Assembly: GCF_014651115.1 (NCBI RefSeq)
Contig: NZ_BMWG01000029.1
Coordinates: 27,205-91,204, forward strand
Direction: 5' to 3'
DNA from: Streptomyces inusitatus
GTDB lineage: Bacteria; Actinomycetota; Actinomycetes; Streptomycetales; Streptomycetaceae
DNA length: 64,000 nt
Shown: positions 39,865 through 49,489 of the stretch, piece by piece
Layout of the letters: each line of letters begins with the position of its first letter
Position numbering within the stretch: the first letter of the stretch is position 1
Made by a program: the position numbers and the translations under genes
Notes under the pieces: model-generated
What the model saw: the letters and a program-made list of their open reading frames with translations, nothing else
What the model was told of the DNA's origin: nothing
Databases searched by the model: none

Positions 39865-41835
39865 TCAGAGCAGCAGCAGAACCGCCGCCGCCCACACCGC
39901 CACGATGACGACGATCACTGGGCCGAGGGGCATGCCCTGCTCGGACGGGCCCGCCACCTGATCCGGGCGCAGCTCGGGGTGGTGGAGCAGGGCCTGCACC
40001 TCCTCGGCCGCCTTCAGTGCCGCGGAGGTTCGGCCCAGCTTGTTCTGGAGCCAGAAGAAGCCCACGGATGTCAGCTGGACGTCCTTGTCCCCCGAGACAC
40101 TGATCGCGATGGTGTCGGAGCTGTGGCGGGCACCGGTGACGGAGTTCCAGGGGATGTGCCGTACCCGCCAGGGGCCGGCCACCCAGACACCGTCCCGGTC
40201 GGCGGTCAGCCGCCAGTTCAGCGCCGTGGCGATCGAGCTGATCAGCATGGGCAGGACGAGCACCGCCAGGAGTGACTTCCACGACAGTCCATCGCTGAGG
40301 ACTGCCCATGCGCCGCCGCCCTGCATGAGCAGCAGGAACAGGCCGAGTCCGCGTGACGCCCCGTCGGCGGACCAGGTCAGCGGCGCGGCCGACGGCAGCA
40401 TCTCCGCCGCGATCGCCGCCACGGGACGGCGGTGACGGCGGTTACCGTCCCGGCCGTGGCCGGGGACCTGGTCACGGCTCCGGGCGAGCCGGGAGGGGAG
40501 CAGTCCCTGTCCCACGGGCCGTACGGGGGTCACACTCCGCTCGACCTCCACCTCGACCTCGCCGTCGGGTTCCAGGGGCTGTTCGGGGGCGAGGAAGGCG
40601 ACCTCGGCGCCCTGGTACAGGGAGCCGTACAACAACGCCTCCCGCAGTGGGGACTTGTCGGCGCAGCCCTTCAGGATGGCCTCGATGGCCTCTTCCTCGC
40701 GCCGTAGCCGTTCCGCCACGACGTGGTCGTCCTCGGCGTCGGCTCCGTCCGGGGCGGAGGAGTCGGCAGTGTCCTCAGGTTCTTCGAGATCTTCAGGGGC
40801 GTTCTCGCTCGCGTGCAGCGAGTGGAAGGAGAGCAGCGGCCGTGCCGCCTCGGTGTCGTCGGCCCCGTACACCCAGGTGCGTCCGTCCTCGCCCTCCTGG
40901 AGCAGGACCTTCAGCACCGGCAGGGGACTGCGGTCGAGGACACGGGAACGACGGCGTCCGTTTACTCCGTTGGCGAGGAACCCCGCGCCCGCGACCGAGC
41001 CCGCCAGCAGGACGAGCTCCCACCCGAAGATGTCGTACGGCTCGCTCACCAGGCGGATCCAGTCGCCGTCGACGACCAGCTCGACCTGGGTGCCCACCGG
41101 ATAGTCCTCGGGGAAGACCGTCTCCACCGTGTACCGCCGGTTGTCGTCCGACATGGCCACCAGCGGCGATGTGTCCTCGTCCTCGATGTCGACCTGGACG
41201 ACCCGGGCGCTCACCCGGGTGCTCCGGTCTGCCCGCTCCTCATAGGCGTCGATCTCCCCATGGGCCTCCCACAGCGCGTAGGCCGACACCGTGAACAGGA
41301 GTCCAGCCATGATCAACGACACACGACCGCGGGCGAACCGGCCCGCGGACTCGGGCAGCGGATGCCGCTGCGGTCCCGCCGCCTCCTCCGAGAGTGCCCG
41401 CTGACGACGGCGGGCGCCGAGCCGGTGCGTCAGGGTCAGGGCGACGAATCCGGCGGCGGCCACGAACCCGGACTCGCCCATGCCGGTCGCCGTGCCGGGG
41501 TCCGCCAGAGCGGTCAGGCTGGCGGCCGCCAGCACCACCACCCCGGCCAGCGCGGGAACCGGCTGCCGCCAGATCCAGTACAGACACAGCAGCAGCAGAC
41601 CGATCTGGGCCAGTCCCAGCCAGTCGGCACCGCACGGCTGGCCCGTGCTGCAGGGCGTCTCGGACACCGACACCATCGCCCAGATCGCCCCTCCCGCGAG
41701 CGCGAGCGCCGCGAACAGGGGATGGGCCCACCTCCCCGGCATCGCCTCCGACCATGTTCGGGCGTCGGCGGACCGCCACGCTACGGTCCCGGCGGGTATG
41801 TGCTCGGGTGGAAGGGGAAGGGCTCGCTCGCTCAC
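39865..41835 (-). CDS. Large membrane protein with PH-like C-terminal domain
   Basis: This 656-residue membrane protein has about eight hydrophobic segments in three groups: near the N-terminus (LFAALALAGGAIWAMVSV and two more), around the DIFGWELVLLAGSVAGAGFL region, and near the C-terminus (LLAVLVLPMLISSIATALNW) with a final VIVVIVAVWAAAVLLLL anchor. Between the first groups lies an SH3/OB-like extracellular part (RVVQVDIEDEDTSPLVAMSD). RLTADRDGVWVAGPWRVRHI resembles the bacterial PH domain of Streptomyces membrane proteins. GTG 41835 is chosen because upstream sequence is low-complexity. The role is unknown. Confidence 0.78.
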   Translation of the reverse strand: MSERALPLPPEHIPAGTVAWRSADARTWSEAMPGRWAHPLFAALALAGGAIWAMVSVSETPCSTGQPCGADWLGLAQIGLLLLCLYWIWRQPVPALAGVVVLAAASLTALADPGTATGMGESGFVAAAGFVALTLTHRLGARRRQRALSEEAAGPQRHPLPESAGRFARGRVSLIMAGLLFTVSAYALWEAHGEIDAYEERADRSTRVSARVVQVDIEDEDTSPLVAMSDDNRRYTVETVFPEDYPVGTQVELVVDGDWIRLVSEPYDIFGWELVLLAGSVAGAGFLANGVNGRRRSRVLDRSPLPVLKVLLQEGEDGRTWVYGADDTEAARPLLSFHSLHASENAPEDLEEPEDTADSSAPDGADAEDDHVVAERLRREEEAIEAILKGCADKSPLREALLYGSLYQGAEVAFLAPEQPLEPDGEVEVEVERSVTPVRPVGQGLLPSRLARSRDQVPGHGRDGNRRHRRPVAAIAAEMLPSAAPLTWSADGASRGLGLFLLLMQGGGAWAVLSDGLSWKSLLAVLVLPMLISSIATALNWRLTADRDGVWVAGPWRVRHIPWNSVTGARHSSDTIAISVSGDKDVQLTSVGFFWLQNKLGRTSAALKAAEEVQALLHHPELRPDQVAGPSEQGMPLGPVIVVIVAVWAAAVLLLL

Positions 41836-42803
41836 GCCCGCATTATCGACCAGGAGGGGGTCGGGTTCATGGGCGGGTCGGCCAGACCCAACAGGAGATC
41901 CCCAGAGCCAAGCCCTGGACGCCCTCCGCCGACGCCGGCGGTGACGTACGGGGAGCATCCCGGCATCCGGTGCCCCGCGGTGACCATGCTGTGCACCCGC
42001 CTCGCACCGTGCCGGCGATGTCGTGCACTCGCTCGGGTGCGCACGATGCACCGAACCGAGCGCACCCGGTGCACGCGCCCACGATGCCGAGCACTCTCCA
42101 CGCCCGTACGATGCCCACGAGAGGGCACTCCGCCCCCGGCTCCGTATTTGGGGATGCCGTGCACTCGCGCATCACGGTGGACACCGCCGGGGGAGTGCAC
42201 GGACATCGTGTTCACCGGCCGGGGATGTGGATGCCATGGTGGTGTCCACCGGGGCCCCGGCGTCCATCCGGTGCGCGGCACGCGGCAGGGACACCGCCAG
42301 CTGACACGGGCATCCGCGCGATCGTGGCGACCGGCGAGCACGGCGAGAGCGAGGCCGCCCTGCGGCACGTGCGCCGACACTTCTGCCCGGGCTCGCACAG
42401 CCCGAAAACTCCCCACAGAAGGAAGCCACGGCACCGGCCCCCTCGTATCGGCTCTGCTGAGCTTGACGTTTATCCAGTTCGCCCGGTCTGGTGCGGACGT
42501 TGTGGTGTGTGGGACGGGTGTGGGGTTCGCCCGCGGCGAGGACGCGTCGTAGTGGATGGCGGGTCGCCGGTCCTTTGAGGCGGGGGCCCCGGGTCGGGGC
42601 GGTTTCGGTGCGAGGGTCGGCCTGGTGATCGGGGCGTGTGGTGTTTTCGGACGGGTGGGTGGTATGCGGGTGCGTTCAGGCCATTGGGTTCGGGTCTTCG
42701 GTACCTCCGGGCATGGGGGCTCGTTGCGGGTTCGCGGTGGAACGGCGGTTTCGTGCTGTTCGGTGCAGTGTGTCGATCCGGGTCGTGTGAGAGGGAGCGT
42801 GTG
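41836..42803. other. Gene-poor region rich in GTGCAC/GTGGAC motifs
   Basis: Nearly 1 kb without a credible gene. From about 41950 to 42290 short palindromic words recur: GTGCAC several times, GGTGGACACC near 42177, GGTGTCCACC near 42241, and GATGC spaced irregularly. They resemble clustered protein-binding sites or decayed repeats. Longer frames crossing this area have unlikely composition. Confidence 0.4.
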
Positions 42804-43283
42804 ATGCGAGCAGGCGTGTGGGCGTGTGTCGTGGCTGTGACGGGGACGTTGACAGGGGCGGGTCCCGCCGTCGCGGCGGAGTCGCAATGGTTCTGCGGGG
42901 AGAGCAACTGGACGACCGTGACCGTGAGCGCGGGATCCGCGGAGGTGCGGACCCAGGGATGTCTGGCGGTGTCCGAGGGGACCGTCACGGCGTTGCTGGT
43001 GAGCGAGTGCAAGGCCAAGGACTGGCTGGGGTACTGGCCTCGGACCACCTGCAACGCCTGGAACCTGAGCTACAAGCTGACCGACCCCACGGGGGCCGAG
43101 TACAAGGGCTGGATGCGGAACAACTCCGGCCGGTTCTTCGACACCTACAGCACCAGCACCCACCCGTGCGTCGTGGGCGAGTGGACCTACGACCAAGCCT
43201 CCATGCACGACGTCCCCTCCGTCGTCAACGGCCTCGGCACGGGGTTCAGGAAGACCATCGAGGTGACCGACTGCGGCGAGTGA
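42804..43283 (+). CDS. Secreted Cys-rich protein, function unknown
   Basis: This 159-residue exported protein has a signal peptide MRAGVWACVVAVTGTLTGAG cleaved around AVAA-ES. The mature domain has six or so cysteines (WFCGES, QGCLAV, ECKAKD, TTCNAW, HPCVVG, TDCGE), suggesting several disulfides, and is rich in aromatic residues and Thr. Size and spacing suggest a small beta-rich extracellular domain. GAGAGGGAG precedes ATG 42804. I do not recognise the family. Confidence 0.8.
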   Translation: MRAGVWACVVAVTGTLTGAGPAVAAESQWFCGESNWTTVTVSAGSAEVRTQGCLAVSEGTVTALLVSECKAKDWLGYWPRTTCNAWNLSYKLTDPTGAEYKGWMRNNSGRFFDTYSTSTHPCVVGEWTYDQASMHDVPSVVNGLGTGFRKTIEVTDCGE

Positions 43284-43390
43284 GAACCCTGCGGGACACC
43301 TGCGGGACAGGCGCCAGCCGCGCAGGACGGAGCCGCGGCCGCGACCGCATCGTCTGCGGCACACACCGGCCACGACCACCACGGCGACCG

Positions 43391-43491
43391 GGCGCCGGCG
43401 GATCCGCCGCACGCTGTCGACCACCCCGGCCGGGACACTGCCCTCACCCCGGCACAGCGGTCCGCCGCCGTCCACGCCCACCAGCAGGCGG
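43391..43491 (+). repeat. Direct repeat copy A (replication-relaxation gene fragment)
   Basis: About 100 bases here are roughly 88% identical by eye to 57758-57862 in the same orientation. Translated, both read ADPPHAVDHPGRDTALTPAQ, part of a plasmid-type replication-relaxation protein. In this copy similarity ends after HAHQQAA, so only a scrap remains. Confidence 0.7.
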
Positions 43492-43990
<499 letters not shown>

Positions 43991-43991
43991 C

Positions 43992-44200
43992 ATGGCCGAT
44001 GCGACCCCGCCCCGCGTCACGCCGGAGTACCTGAAACTGCTCGCCGCGGACTTGGACCGGCGGATCGAGCGCCTGGGGGCAGCTCGCCGACGCATCCCGG
44101 CTGCGCCGGGCGCTCTACCCGGCGCCGGAACCGCCCCCGGCCCGGCGGCCGCGCCGGTTACCCCGGCAGCACCCCGGCGGACAGCCGCACCCGTGGCGCA
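43992..44200 (+). pseudogene. Small gene remnant, frameshifted
   Basis: An ATG at 43992 encodes MADATPPRVTPEYLKLLAAD then LDRRIERLG, natural-looking helical protein. After that the plausible continuation (QLADASRLRRALYPAPEPPP) is in a different frame, so a frameshift seems likely. It resembles small Streptomyces proteins of unknown role. It lies within the remnant area upstream of the IclR gene. Confidence 0.35.
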
Positions 44201-44255
44201 CCGCACGGAGCCGCCGCCGGAGCTGAGCACCGGACGATGGAACCACCCCGGCGCT

Positions 44256-44285
44256 CCGGTGGAGTCCACCGGGAGTGGAGTCCAC
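44256..44285. promoter_or_regulatory. Tandem palindromic operator sites upstream of iclR-type gene
   Basis: CCGGTGGA-G-TCCACCGG (44256-44272) is a perfect 17-bp palindrome. A second site GTGGA-G-TCCAC (44275-44285) has its centre 16 bp further on. The same core, GGTGGA-C-TCCACC, occurs at 45937-45949 before the first enzyme gene. They are probably binding sites of the IclR regulator encoded at 44601. Confidence 0.6.
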
Positions 44286-44600
44286 CGTGTTCCGCATCGG
44301 ATGGGCAGTTCCACCATGATGTGCACCGGTCGGTGGGGGAACACACCGAACCGCGGGCACGGCTCCGACCGCCGCTCTGCCCGGAGCCATCCGTCACCTC
44401 GCTGCCTGCCGGCGCCCGCCGTCCCGCCGGTCGCCTCGTTGCCGTGCCCGGCCGGCGCGGTGGCAGCGGTACAGGACGAGGTGGGGCCACTGTGTGATAA
44501 TCGCGAGCGATTATTCATGCAACGCGCAGGCAGGGGCCGGATCGTCGGTGGGGGGCGCCCTCACACCGGGCCGTGCTTCCCGAGGGAGAGGACCGGCCCC

Positions 44601-45434
44601 ATGGCGGACGGACAGGGGCCGGAGTCGGCGGAGGCCGCCTCGCGGACCGGAGCGTCGGCGGCGGGGACGGCAGGGGAACGGACGTCCCCCGCGAGCACGG
44701 TGCAGATCGTGGACCATGCCCTGCTGGTGCTCAAAACGATCGCCGAGGCCGACCGGCCGCGCGGGGTACGTGAGCTGAGCCGGGATCTGGAGATCAGTAA
44801 GAGTTCCACTCAGCGGATTCTCGCCTCTCTGGAGCGCGTCGGGCTCGCTGTCATGGACGAGAACTCCCGCAAGTACGTGATCGGCCCGGCCGCGCTCACG
44901 CTGGCCTGGCGGCACGCCGCCAACAGCGACCTGGTGAGCGCCGCCTCGGAGGCGACGGCCCGCATCGCCGCCGCGACGGGCGAGACCGCGTGTGTTTCCG
45001 CCGTTGTGGACGGGCGCCGGGTGACGGTGTACGAGGTGGAGAGTTCCCAGCCGCTCCGTCTGATCACGGGGGTCGGCCGTCCCTACTCGCTCTTCTCCGG
45101 CGCGACGGGCCGGGTGCTGCTGTCGATGCTGCCCGAAGCCCAGCTGGAACACCTGGTGCGCGAGCATGCCTCCACGGTCGGCGCGACCGTCGCGACGGAG
45201 ATCGCCGACCGGGTGACGGCCGCTCGTGAGCGGGGGTACGCCTTCAGTCGCGGCGAGTGGATCACGGGCGGGTGCGGGGTCGCCGTGCCCATCGCGACAC
45301 AGGGTACGGTCACCGCGGCGCTGAGCATCTACGGCCCGGAGGCGCGGCTCGCGGACCGGCGCATGGCCGAACTGGTCCCGACCCTCCGGGCGGCGGCGGC
45401 CCAGATCGCCATCCGCTGGCGCCAGCCCGCCTGA
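44601..45434 (+). CDS. IclR family transcriptional regulator
   Basis: This 277-residue regulator has an N-terminal winged helix (VQIVDHALLVLKTIAEADRP, GVRELSRDLEISKSSTQRILASLE, about residues 35-85) and a C-terminal GAF-like effector domain (YSLFSGATGRVLLSMLPEAQ, GCGVAVPIATQGTVTAALSI). IclR proteins usually control catabolic operons in response to a substrate or intermediate. ATG 44601 is preferred (GAGGGAGAGG upstream); a longer frame from 43992 would fuse unrelated remnants. Palindromic sites lie ~330 bases upstream and before the next operon. Confidence 0.94.
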   Translation: MADGQGPESAEAASRTGASAAGTAGERTSPASTVQIVDHALLVLKTIAEADRPRGVRELSRDLEISKSSTQRILASLERVGLAVMDENSRKYVIGPAALTLAWRHAANSDLVSAASEATARIAAATGETACVSAVVDGRRVTVYEVESSQPLRLITGVGRPYSLFSGATGRVLLSMLPEAQLEHLVREHASTVGATVATEIADRVTAARERGYAFSRGEWITGGCGVAVPIATQGTVTAALSIYGPEARLADRRMAELVPTLRAAAAQIAIRWRQPA

Positions 45435-46004
45435 CCCCCGGGCCGCTGCCCCGGCGCCCGGCGCCCCGGTCCCCTGCGATCACCGCGCCGGACCGCATGC
45501 CCCGAGCCCTTCCCGTATGTCGCGGCAGTCCCTGCCTGCTGCCGTGTCCTTCCGGGCCCGCCGGCGGGCCGGCTCCCGGCGAACGGCGGCGTCGGGAGCC
45601 CTCTCCGGCGTGCCTCTCACTGCGCCGTGACGGCGTGACCTCTTCCGGCGGCCACGCGCCGAACCCCGATGGGCCCGCGCTGCGAACCGCCGTGCCCGCC
45701 CGGACCCCGGCGGGCCGGCTGTGCCCGGGGCTGGCGCCCCGTACCATCCCCTGCCCGAAAACCTGACCATTGACCTGGCCGAAACCCGTGGGTACGGTGT
45801 CCCAAACAAATCTGGTCCACTGTCCCAGATTGCTTCACGGCGGTGCCGGCCCCGGTCGATCCCAGGGGAAAACGGGACCTTTGTCGCTACACGGGTGACG
45901 TTCCACACAACAGAATCCGTGCACCACATCAGTCCCGGTGGACTCCACCACCGCTCGACACTCTCACCTTCCGCATATACGGCCCATTCCAGGAGGAATG
46001 CCTC
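45435..46004. promoter_or_regulatory. Intergenic control region of the catabolic operon
   Basis: About 570 bases without a convincing gene. The right half is less GC-rich and contains the palindrome GGTGGA-C-TCCACC (45937-45949), 55 bases before the first enzyme gene and alike in core to the two sites upstream of the IclR gene. AGGAGG at 45991-45996 is the ribosome-binding site for the ATG at 46005. Confidence 0.55.
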
Positions 46005-46727
46005 ATGATGCTCGGCTGGCGTGCACGAATCGGACAGATCCGACCGGCGACCGCGATCGAAGGAGCAGAGGAGTGGCGCTCGGTCGCGCCCACCGGCGTG
46101 GCCTTCGCCGACGCCCGGACCATCGTTCCCCGCGTCGACGCGGAGGGGCTGCGCGAAATGATGGGCCAGGTGCTGGAGGCGTCCCGCCAACTCGCCACCG
46201 CGAAGGTCGACCTGATCGTGCAGTGCGGCGCGCCCGGCACCTTCATACCGGGCCTCGGCACCGACGAGAAGGTCACCGACGAGATCAAGGCCGAGACCGG
46301 GATTCCCGCGATCACGATGATGCGGGCGACGGTCGACGCCCTGCGCGCCGTGGGCGCCACCTCGGTCGCCGTCGGCAGCATCTACACGGACGAGGTCAAC
46401 GAGGCGCTGCGCGCGTACCTCACGGCCGTCGGCTTCGAGGTGCCCGTGATGGAGGGGCTCCAGATGACCGACCCCTACGAGGCCAGCGTCCACGACGCGG
46501 ACAGCGCCTACCGGCTCGGGCGCAGACTGCACAGGGCCGCCCCCGACGCCGACGCGCTGCTGATCTCCTGCGGCACCTACCGGACCTTCGAGATCCTGCC
46601 GTACCTCGAAATGGACACTGGACGGCCCGTGGTGACCAGCAACCAGGCATCCCTCTGGAGCGCCCTGCGGACCCTGGGGCTCCGCGACGAGATCCCGCAG
46701 CTCGGCCGCCTCGGCCGGCTCACCTGA
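46005..46727 (+). CDS. Maleate isomerase / Asp-Glu racemase superfamily protein
   Basis: This 240-residue protein has the two-domain fold of arylmalonate decarboxylase, maleate cis-trans isomerase and Asp/Glu racemases. The paired catalytic cysteines appear as LIVQCGAPGTF (about residue 82) and LLISCGTYRTFE (about residue 191), with GIPAITMMRATVDALRAVGA between. The spacing and VQCGAPG context are closer to maleate isomerase/AMDase than to amino acid racemases. It is the first gene of the operon, start 46005 with AGGAGG. It may isomerise or decarboxylate a dicarboxylic intermediate. Confidence 0.85.
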   Translation: MMLGWRARIGQIRPATAIEGAEEWRSVAPTGVAFADARTIVPRVDAEGLREMMGQVLEASRQLATAKVDLIVQCGAPGTFIPGLGTDEKVTDEIKAETGIPAITMMRATVDALRAVGATSVAVGSIYTDEVNEALRAYLTAVGFEVPVMEGLQMTDPYEASVHDADSAYRLGRRLHRAAPDADALLISCGTYRTFEILPYLEMDTGRPVVTSNQASLWSALRTLGLRDEIPQLGRLGRLT

Positions 46728-46854
46728 CACCGGTCCGGACGTCCCCGCCCGGCCGGGGACACCGACCCCGCACCCCCACCGTCACACCGCGCCGCACCGC
46801 CGGGCTGTCACCCCGCCCGGACCACGCGGCCGATCCGTCAAAAGAGGAAAGAAC

Positions 46855-47838
46855 GTGCTGGTAGACGCATTGCAGTTCGTCAAGCCCGCCCGCGAGCGAT
46901 TCGAGGAGTGGCACGCCGCCGGGATAGCCGGCGTCCACGCCACCGTCGCGATCTGGGAGGACTCCACCGAGACCATGCGCGAGGTCGGCCGCTGGCAGCG
47001 GCTGCTCGCGGAGAACGCCGACCTCCTCCGGGAGGGCCGCTCCGCCGACGACATCCGCGCGGCCGGCAGCGACGGCCGTACCGCCGTCGTCCTCGGATTC
47101 CAGAACAGCAGCCCCTTCGAGGACGATCTCGACCTCGTCGGTGCCTTCCATCAGGCCGGGGTGCGCATCGCCCAGCTCACTTACAACACCCAGAACTCCG
47201 CGGGCGCGGGCTGCTGGGAGGGCGACGACGCCGGACTCTCCCGCACCTACGGGATCAATCTGATCCGGGAGATGAACCGGGTGGGCATGCTCATCGACGT
47301 CTCCCACTGCAATGAGCGCACCTCACTCGAAGCCCTGGAGGCGTCCGAGCGGCCGGTGGCCATCACCCATGCCAACCCCCGGGGATTCGTCGGCGAGAAC
47401 GTCGAACTCGCCTTCCGCAACAAATCCGACACGGTCCTCAAGAAGGCGGCCGAATCCGGCGGCGTCGTCGGCCTGAGCATGTACCCGCGGATCGCGCCCA
47501 GCGGCGTCGACTGCACCGTCGCCCAGTTCTGCGACATGATCGCCTACACCGTCGATCTGATCGGCGTCGAGCACGTCGGGCTCGGCTCCGACTACTACGC
47601 CGGACAGGGCGACGAGGAACTCCACTGGTGGCGGCAGGGCCGCTGGAGCCGTAAACCCATGGTGCCCATCTCCGGCCCCGTCGAGTTTCCCGAATGGTTC
47701 GCCGCCGGCCGCGGCTACGCCACCGTGCTGGAGCACCTGCGCAAGCGCGGGTTCAGCGAGAGCGAGGTCGAGCTCATCTCCGGCGGCAACTGGCTACGCA
47801 TGTTCGGCGCCGGCTTCGTGGCCGATTCCCGGAACTGA
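46855..47838 (+). CDS. Variant membrane dipeptidase (peptidase M19) family protein
   Basis: This 327-residue TIM-barrel protein of the renal dipeptidase family retains DVSHCNE (His198-type ligand), ITHANPRG (His219-type) and VGLGSDYYAG (the catalytic Asp288-type). The N-terminal metal motif HxD is missing (VDALQF in place of VDGHND), and the bridging Glu is replaced (GFQNSSP for GIEGG). Three of five metal ligands therefore seem lost, so it may bind one metal or have a changed reaction. GTG 46855 follows AGAGGAAAG. Cytoplasmic: no signal peptide. Confidence 0.85.
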   Translation: MLVDALQFVKPARERFEEWHAAGIAGVHATVAIWEDSTETMREVGRWQRLLAENADLLREGRSADDIRAAGSDGRTAVVLGFQNSSPFEDDLDLVGAFHQAGVRIAQLTYNTQNSAGAGCWEGDDAGLSRTYGINLIREMNRVGMLIDVSHCNERTSLEALEASERPVAITHANPRGFVGENVELAFRNKSDTVLKKAAESGGVVGLSMYPRIAPSGVDCTVAQFCDMIAYTVDLIGVEHVGLGSDYYAGQGDEELHWWRQGRWSRKPMVPISGPVEFPEWFAAGRGYATVLEHLRKRGFSESEVELISGGNWLRMFGAGFVADSRN

Positions 47839-47881
47839 CGGCGCGGAGACGACGGCGTGAGAGCGGAAAGGAAGGGCGGGC

Positions 47882-49489
47882 ATGAACCGGTTTGACGTGG
47901 TGATCGTCGGTGGCGGCCACAACGGGCTGGTCACCGCGGCCTATCTGGGCCGGGCGGGACTGCGCGTCGCCGTGGTCGAATCCCGGCGGAGCCTCGGCGG
48001 GCCCTGCGGCGGCTATGAGTTCCTGCCCGGCCGCAGCCTCGCCTTCACCAATTCGCCCGGGTCGCTCAACCCGGCCGTGGTCAGCGAACTCCGGCTCGCC
48101 GACCACGGTCTGCGGTTCATCCGGGCCGACCCGACCGTCGTCCAGCAGTTCGACGGCCGGTGCTTCCTCGGCTGGCGCGACCCCGCCCGGGTCGACCAGC
48201 AGCTCGACGCCTTCGCACCGGGCGAGGCCGGCCGCTACCGAGGGCTGATCAGCTCCCTCGAACGGCTCGGCGCGAGCCTCGGGGTCCTGCTCGACGGCCC
48301 TCCGCCCGCCCTGGCCGAACTCGGGGATCGGCTGACCGACCCGGCGGAGCGCAAGCTCTTCACCGCCGTCTTCGAGGGCAGCCTCACCGGGCTGCTCGAC
48401 CAACACCTCCGCTCGGACCAGGCCAAGGCCCTGCTCGCCCTGCTGGCACTGAACGCCCAGCTCGTACCGCCCTCGACACCCGGCAGCGCCGTCGGACTGA
48501 TGATGCGCCCCTTCGCCCTCGCCGCGGCAGGCGCGCCACACTCCGGCGACGCCGCCGAGCGGGTAGCGCTCCGCGGCTCCACCGGACTGCCGGTCGGGTC
48601 GATGAGCGCGATCGTGGACGCGCTGGCGGACTGCTGCCGCGCCCACGGCGTCACCCTGCGCACCGGCTCCCCGGTGGCGCGGATCCTGCACGGCGGCGGC
48701 GGGGTCCGGGGCGTCGTCACCGCGACTGGCGAGGAGTTCACCGCCGACCGGGTGGTGTCGGCGGTCAACCCCGTCCACCTCTTCCGCGATCTGCTGGACG
48801 ACGCGGCCATGGGCCCCGAGATCCGCGCGGAGGTCGCGGGCACGGCGATGCGCGGATCGGCGTTCAAAGTCGTCCTGGAGGTCGACTCGCTGCCCGCCTA
48901 CGCGGGGCTCCCCGACGACGCCGACCCCGACCGGGTGCGGGCATGCCAGTTTCGCGTGGGCTCCTCGCTCGGACAGATCGAGGAGTCGATCACCCGGGCA
49001 CTGACGGGCCGCGCCGGCGAGCGGCCCCTGATGTGGGGGCTGATACCGACCCTCACCTCACCCGGACTCACCCCGGGGGGCACCCATCTCATCAGCGTCA
49101 ACGCCTGGCACGCCCCCTACCGTCCGCACGACGGCCCCTGGGACGCCGAGCGCACGGACCGTTTCGGCCGCCGGTGCGTCGAGGAACTCTCCCGGCTGAT
49201 GCCGGGACTCGCCGACCGCGTCATCGACCACCGGTTCATGAATCCGGTGGAGATCGAGAGCGAACTGGGCCTGCCGGAGAGCAACATCACCCACGGGGAC
49301 ATGCTGCCCGGCAATCTCTTCGGGGCCCGCCCGCACTCCTCCGTCGCCGCATACCGCACCCCGCTCACGGGCTTCTACATCAGCGGGGCCGGGACCTGGC
49401 CGGGCGGCTACATCACCGGAACACCAGGCAGGAACACGGCCGGAGCGGTTCTCCACGACCTTCACCACGAGCAAAGGCGACAAGCATGA
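47882..49489 (+). CDS. FAD-dependent oxidoreductase of the phytoene desaturase (PYROXD2-like) family
   Basis: This 535-residue flavoprotein has the dinucleotide motif FDVVIVGGGHNGLVTAAYLG and VAVVESRRSLGG at its N-terminus, AVNPVHLFRDLL in the middle, and a closing GFYISGAGTWPGGYITGTPG that contacts FAD. It groups with amine/alkene-oxidising NAD(P)/FAD enzymes and probably desaturates or oxidises the imported substrate. It is coupled to the binding-protein gene by an ATGA overlap. Confidence 0.92.
   Translation: MNRFDVVIVGGGHNGLVTAAYLGRAGLRVAVVESRRSLGGPCGGYEFLPGRSLAFTNSPGSLNPAVVSELRLADHGLRFIRADPTVVQQFDGRCFLGWRDPARVDQQLDAFAPGEAGRYRGLISSLERLGASLGVLLDGPPPALAELGDRLTDPAERKLFTAVFEGSLTGLLDQHLRSDQAKALLALLALNAQLVPPSTPGSAVGLMMRPFALAAAGAPHSGDAAERVALRGSTGLPVGSMSAIVDALADCCRAHGVTLRTGSPVARILHGGGGVRGVVTATGEEFTADRVVSAVNPVHLFRDLLDDAAMGPEIRAEVAGTAMRGSAFKVVLEVDSLPAYAGLPDDADPDRVRACQFRVGSSLGQIEESITRALTGRAGERPLMWGLIPTLTSPGLTPGGTHLISVNAWHAPYRPHDGPWDAERTDRFGRRCVEELSRLMPGLADRVIDHRFMNPVEIESELGLPESNITHGDMLPGNLFGARPHSSVAAYRTPLTGFYISGAGTWPGGYITGTPGRNTAGAVLHDLHHEQRRQA

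Noticed and set aside
43992..44600. Extended N-terminus of the IclR regulator
   Set aside because: The sequence before 44601 is frame-inconsistent, Pro/Arg-rich and contains the operator palindromes, while 44601 has a good ribosome-binding site and the expected family length.
44230..44600. Intact small plasmid gene upstream of the regulator
   Set aside because: No frame remains plausible beyond ~44200.
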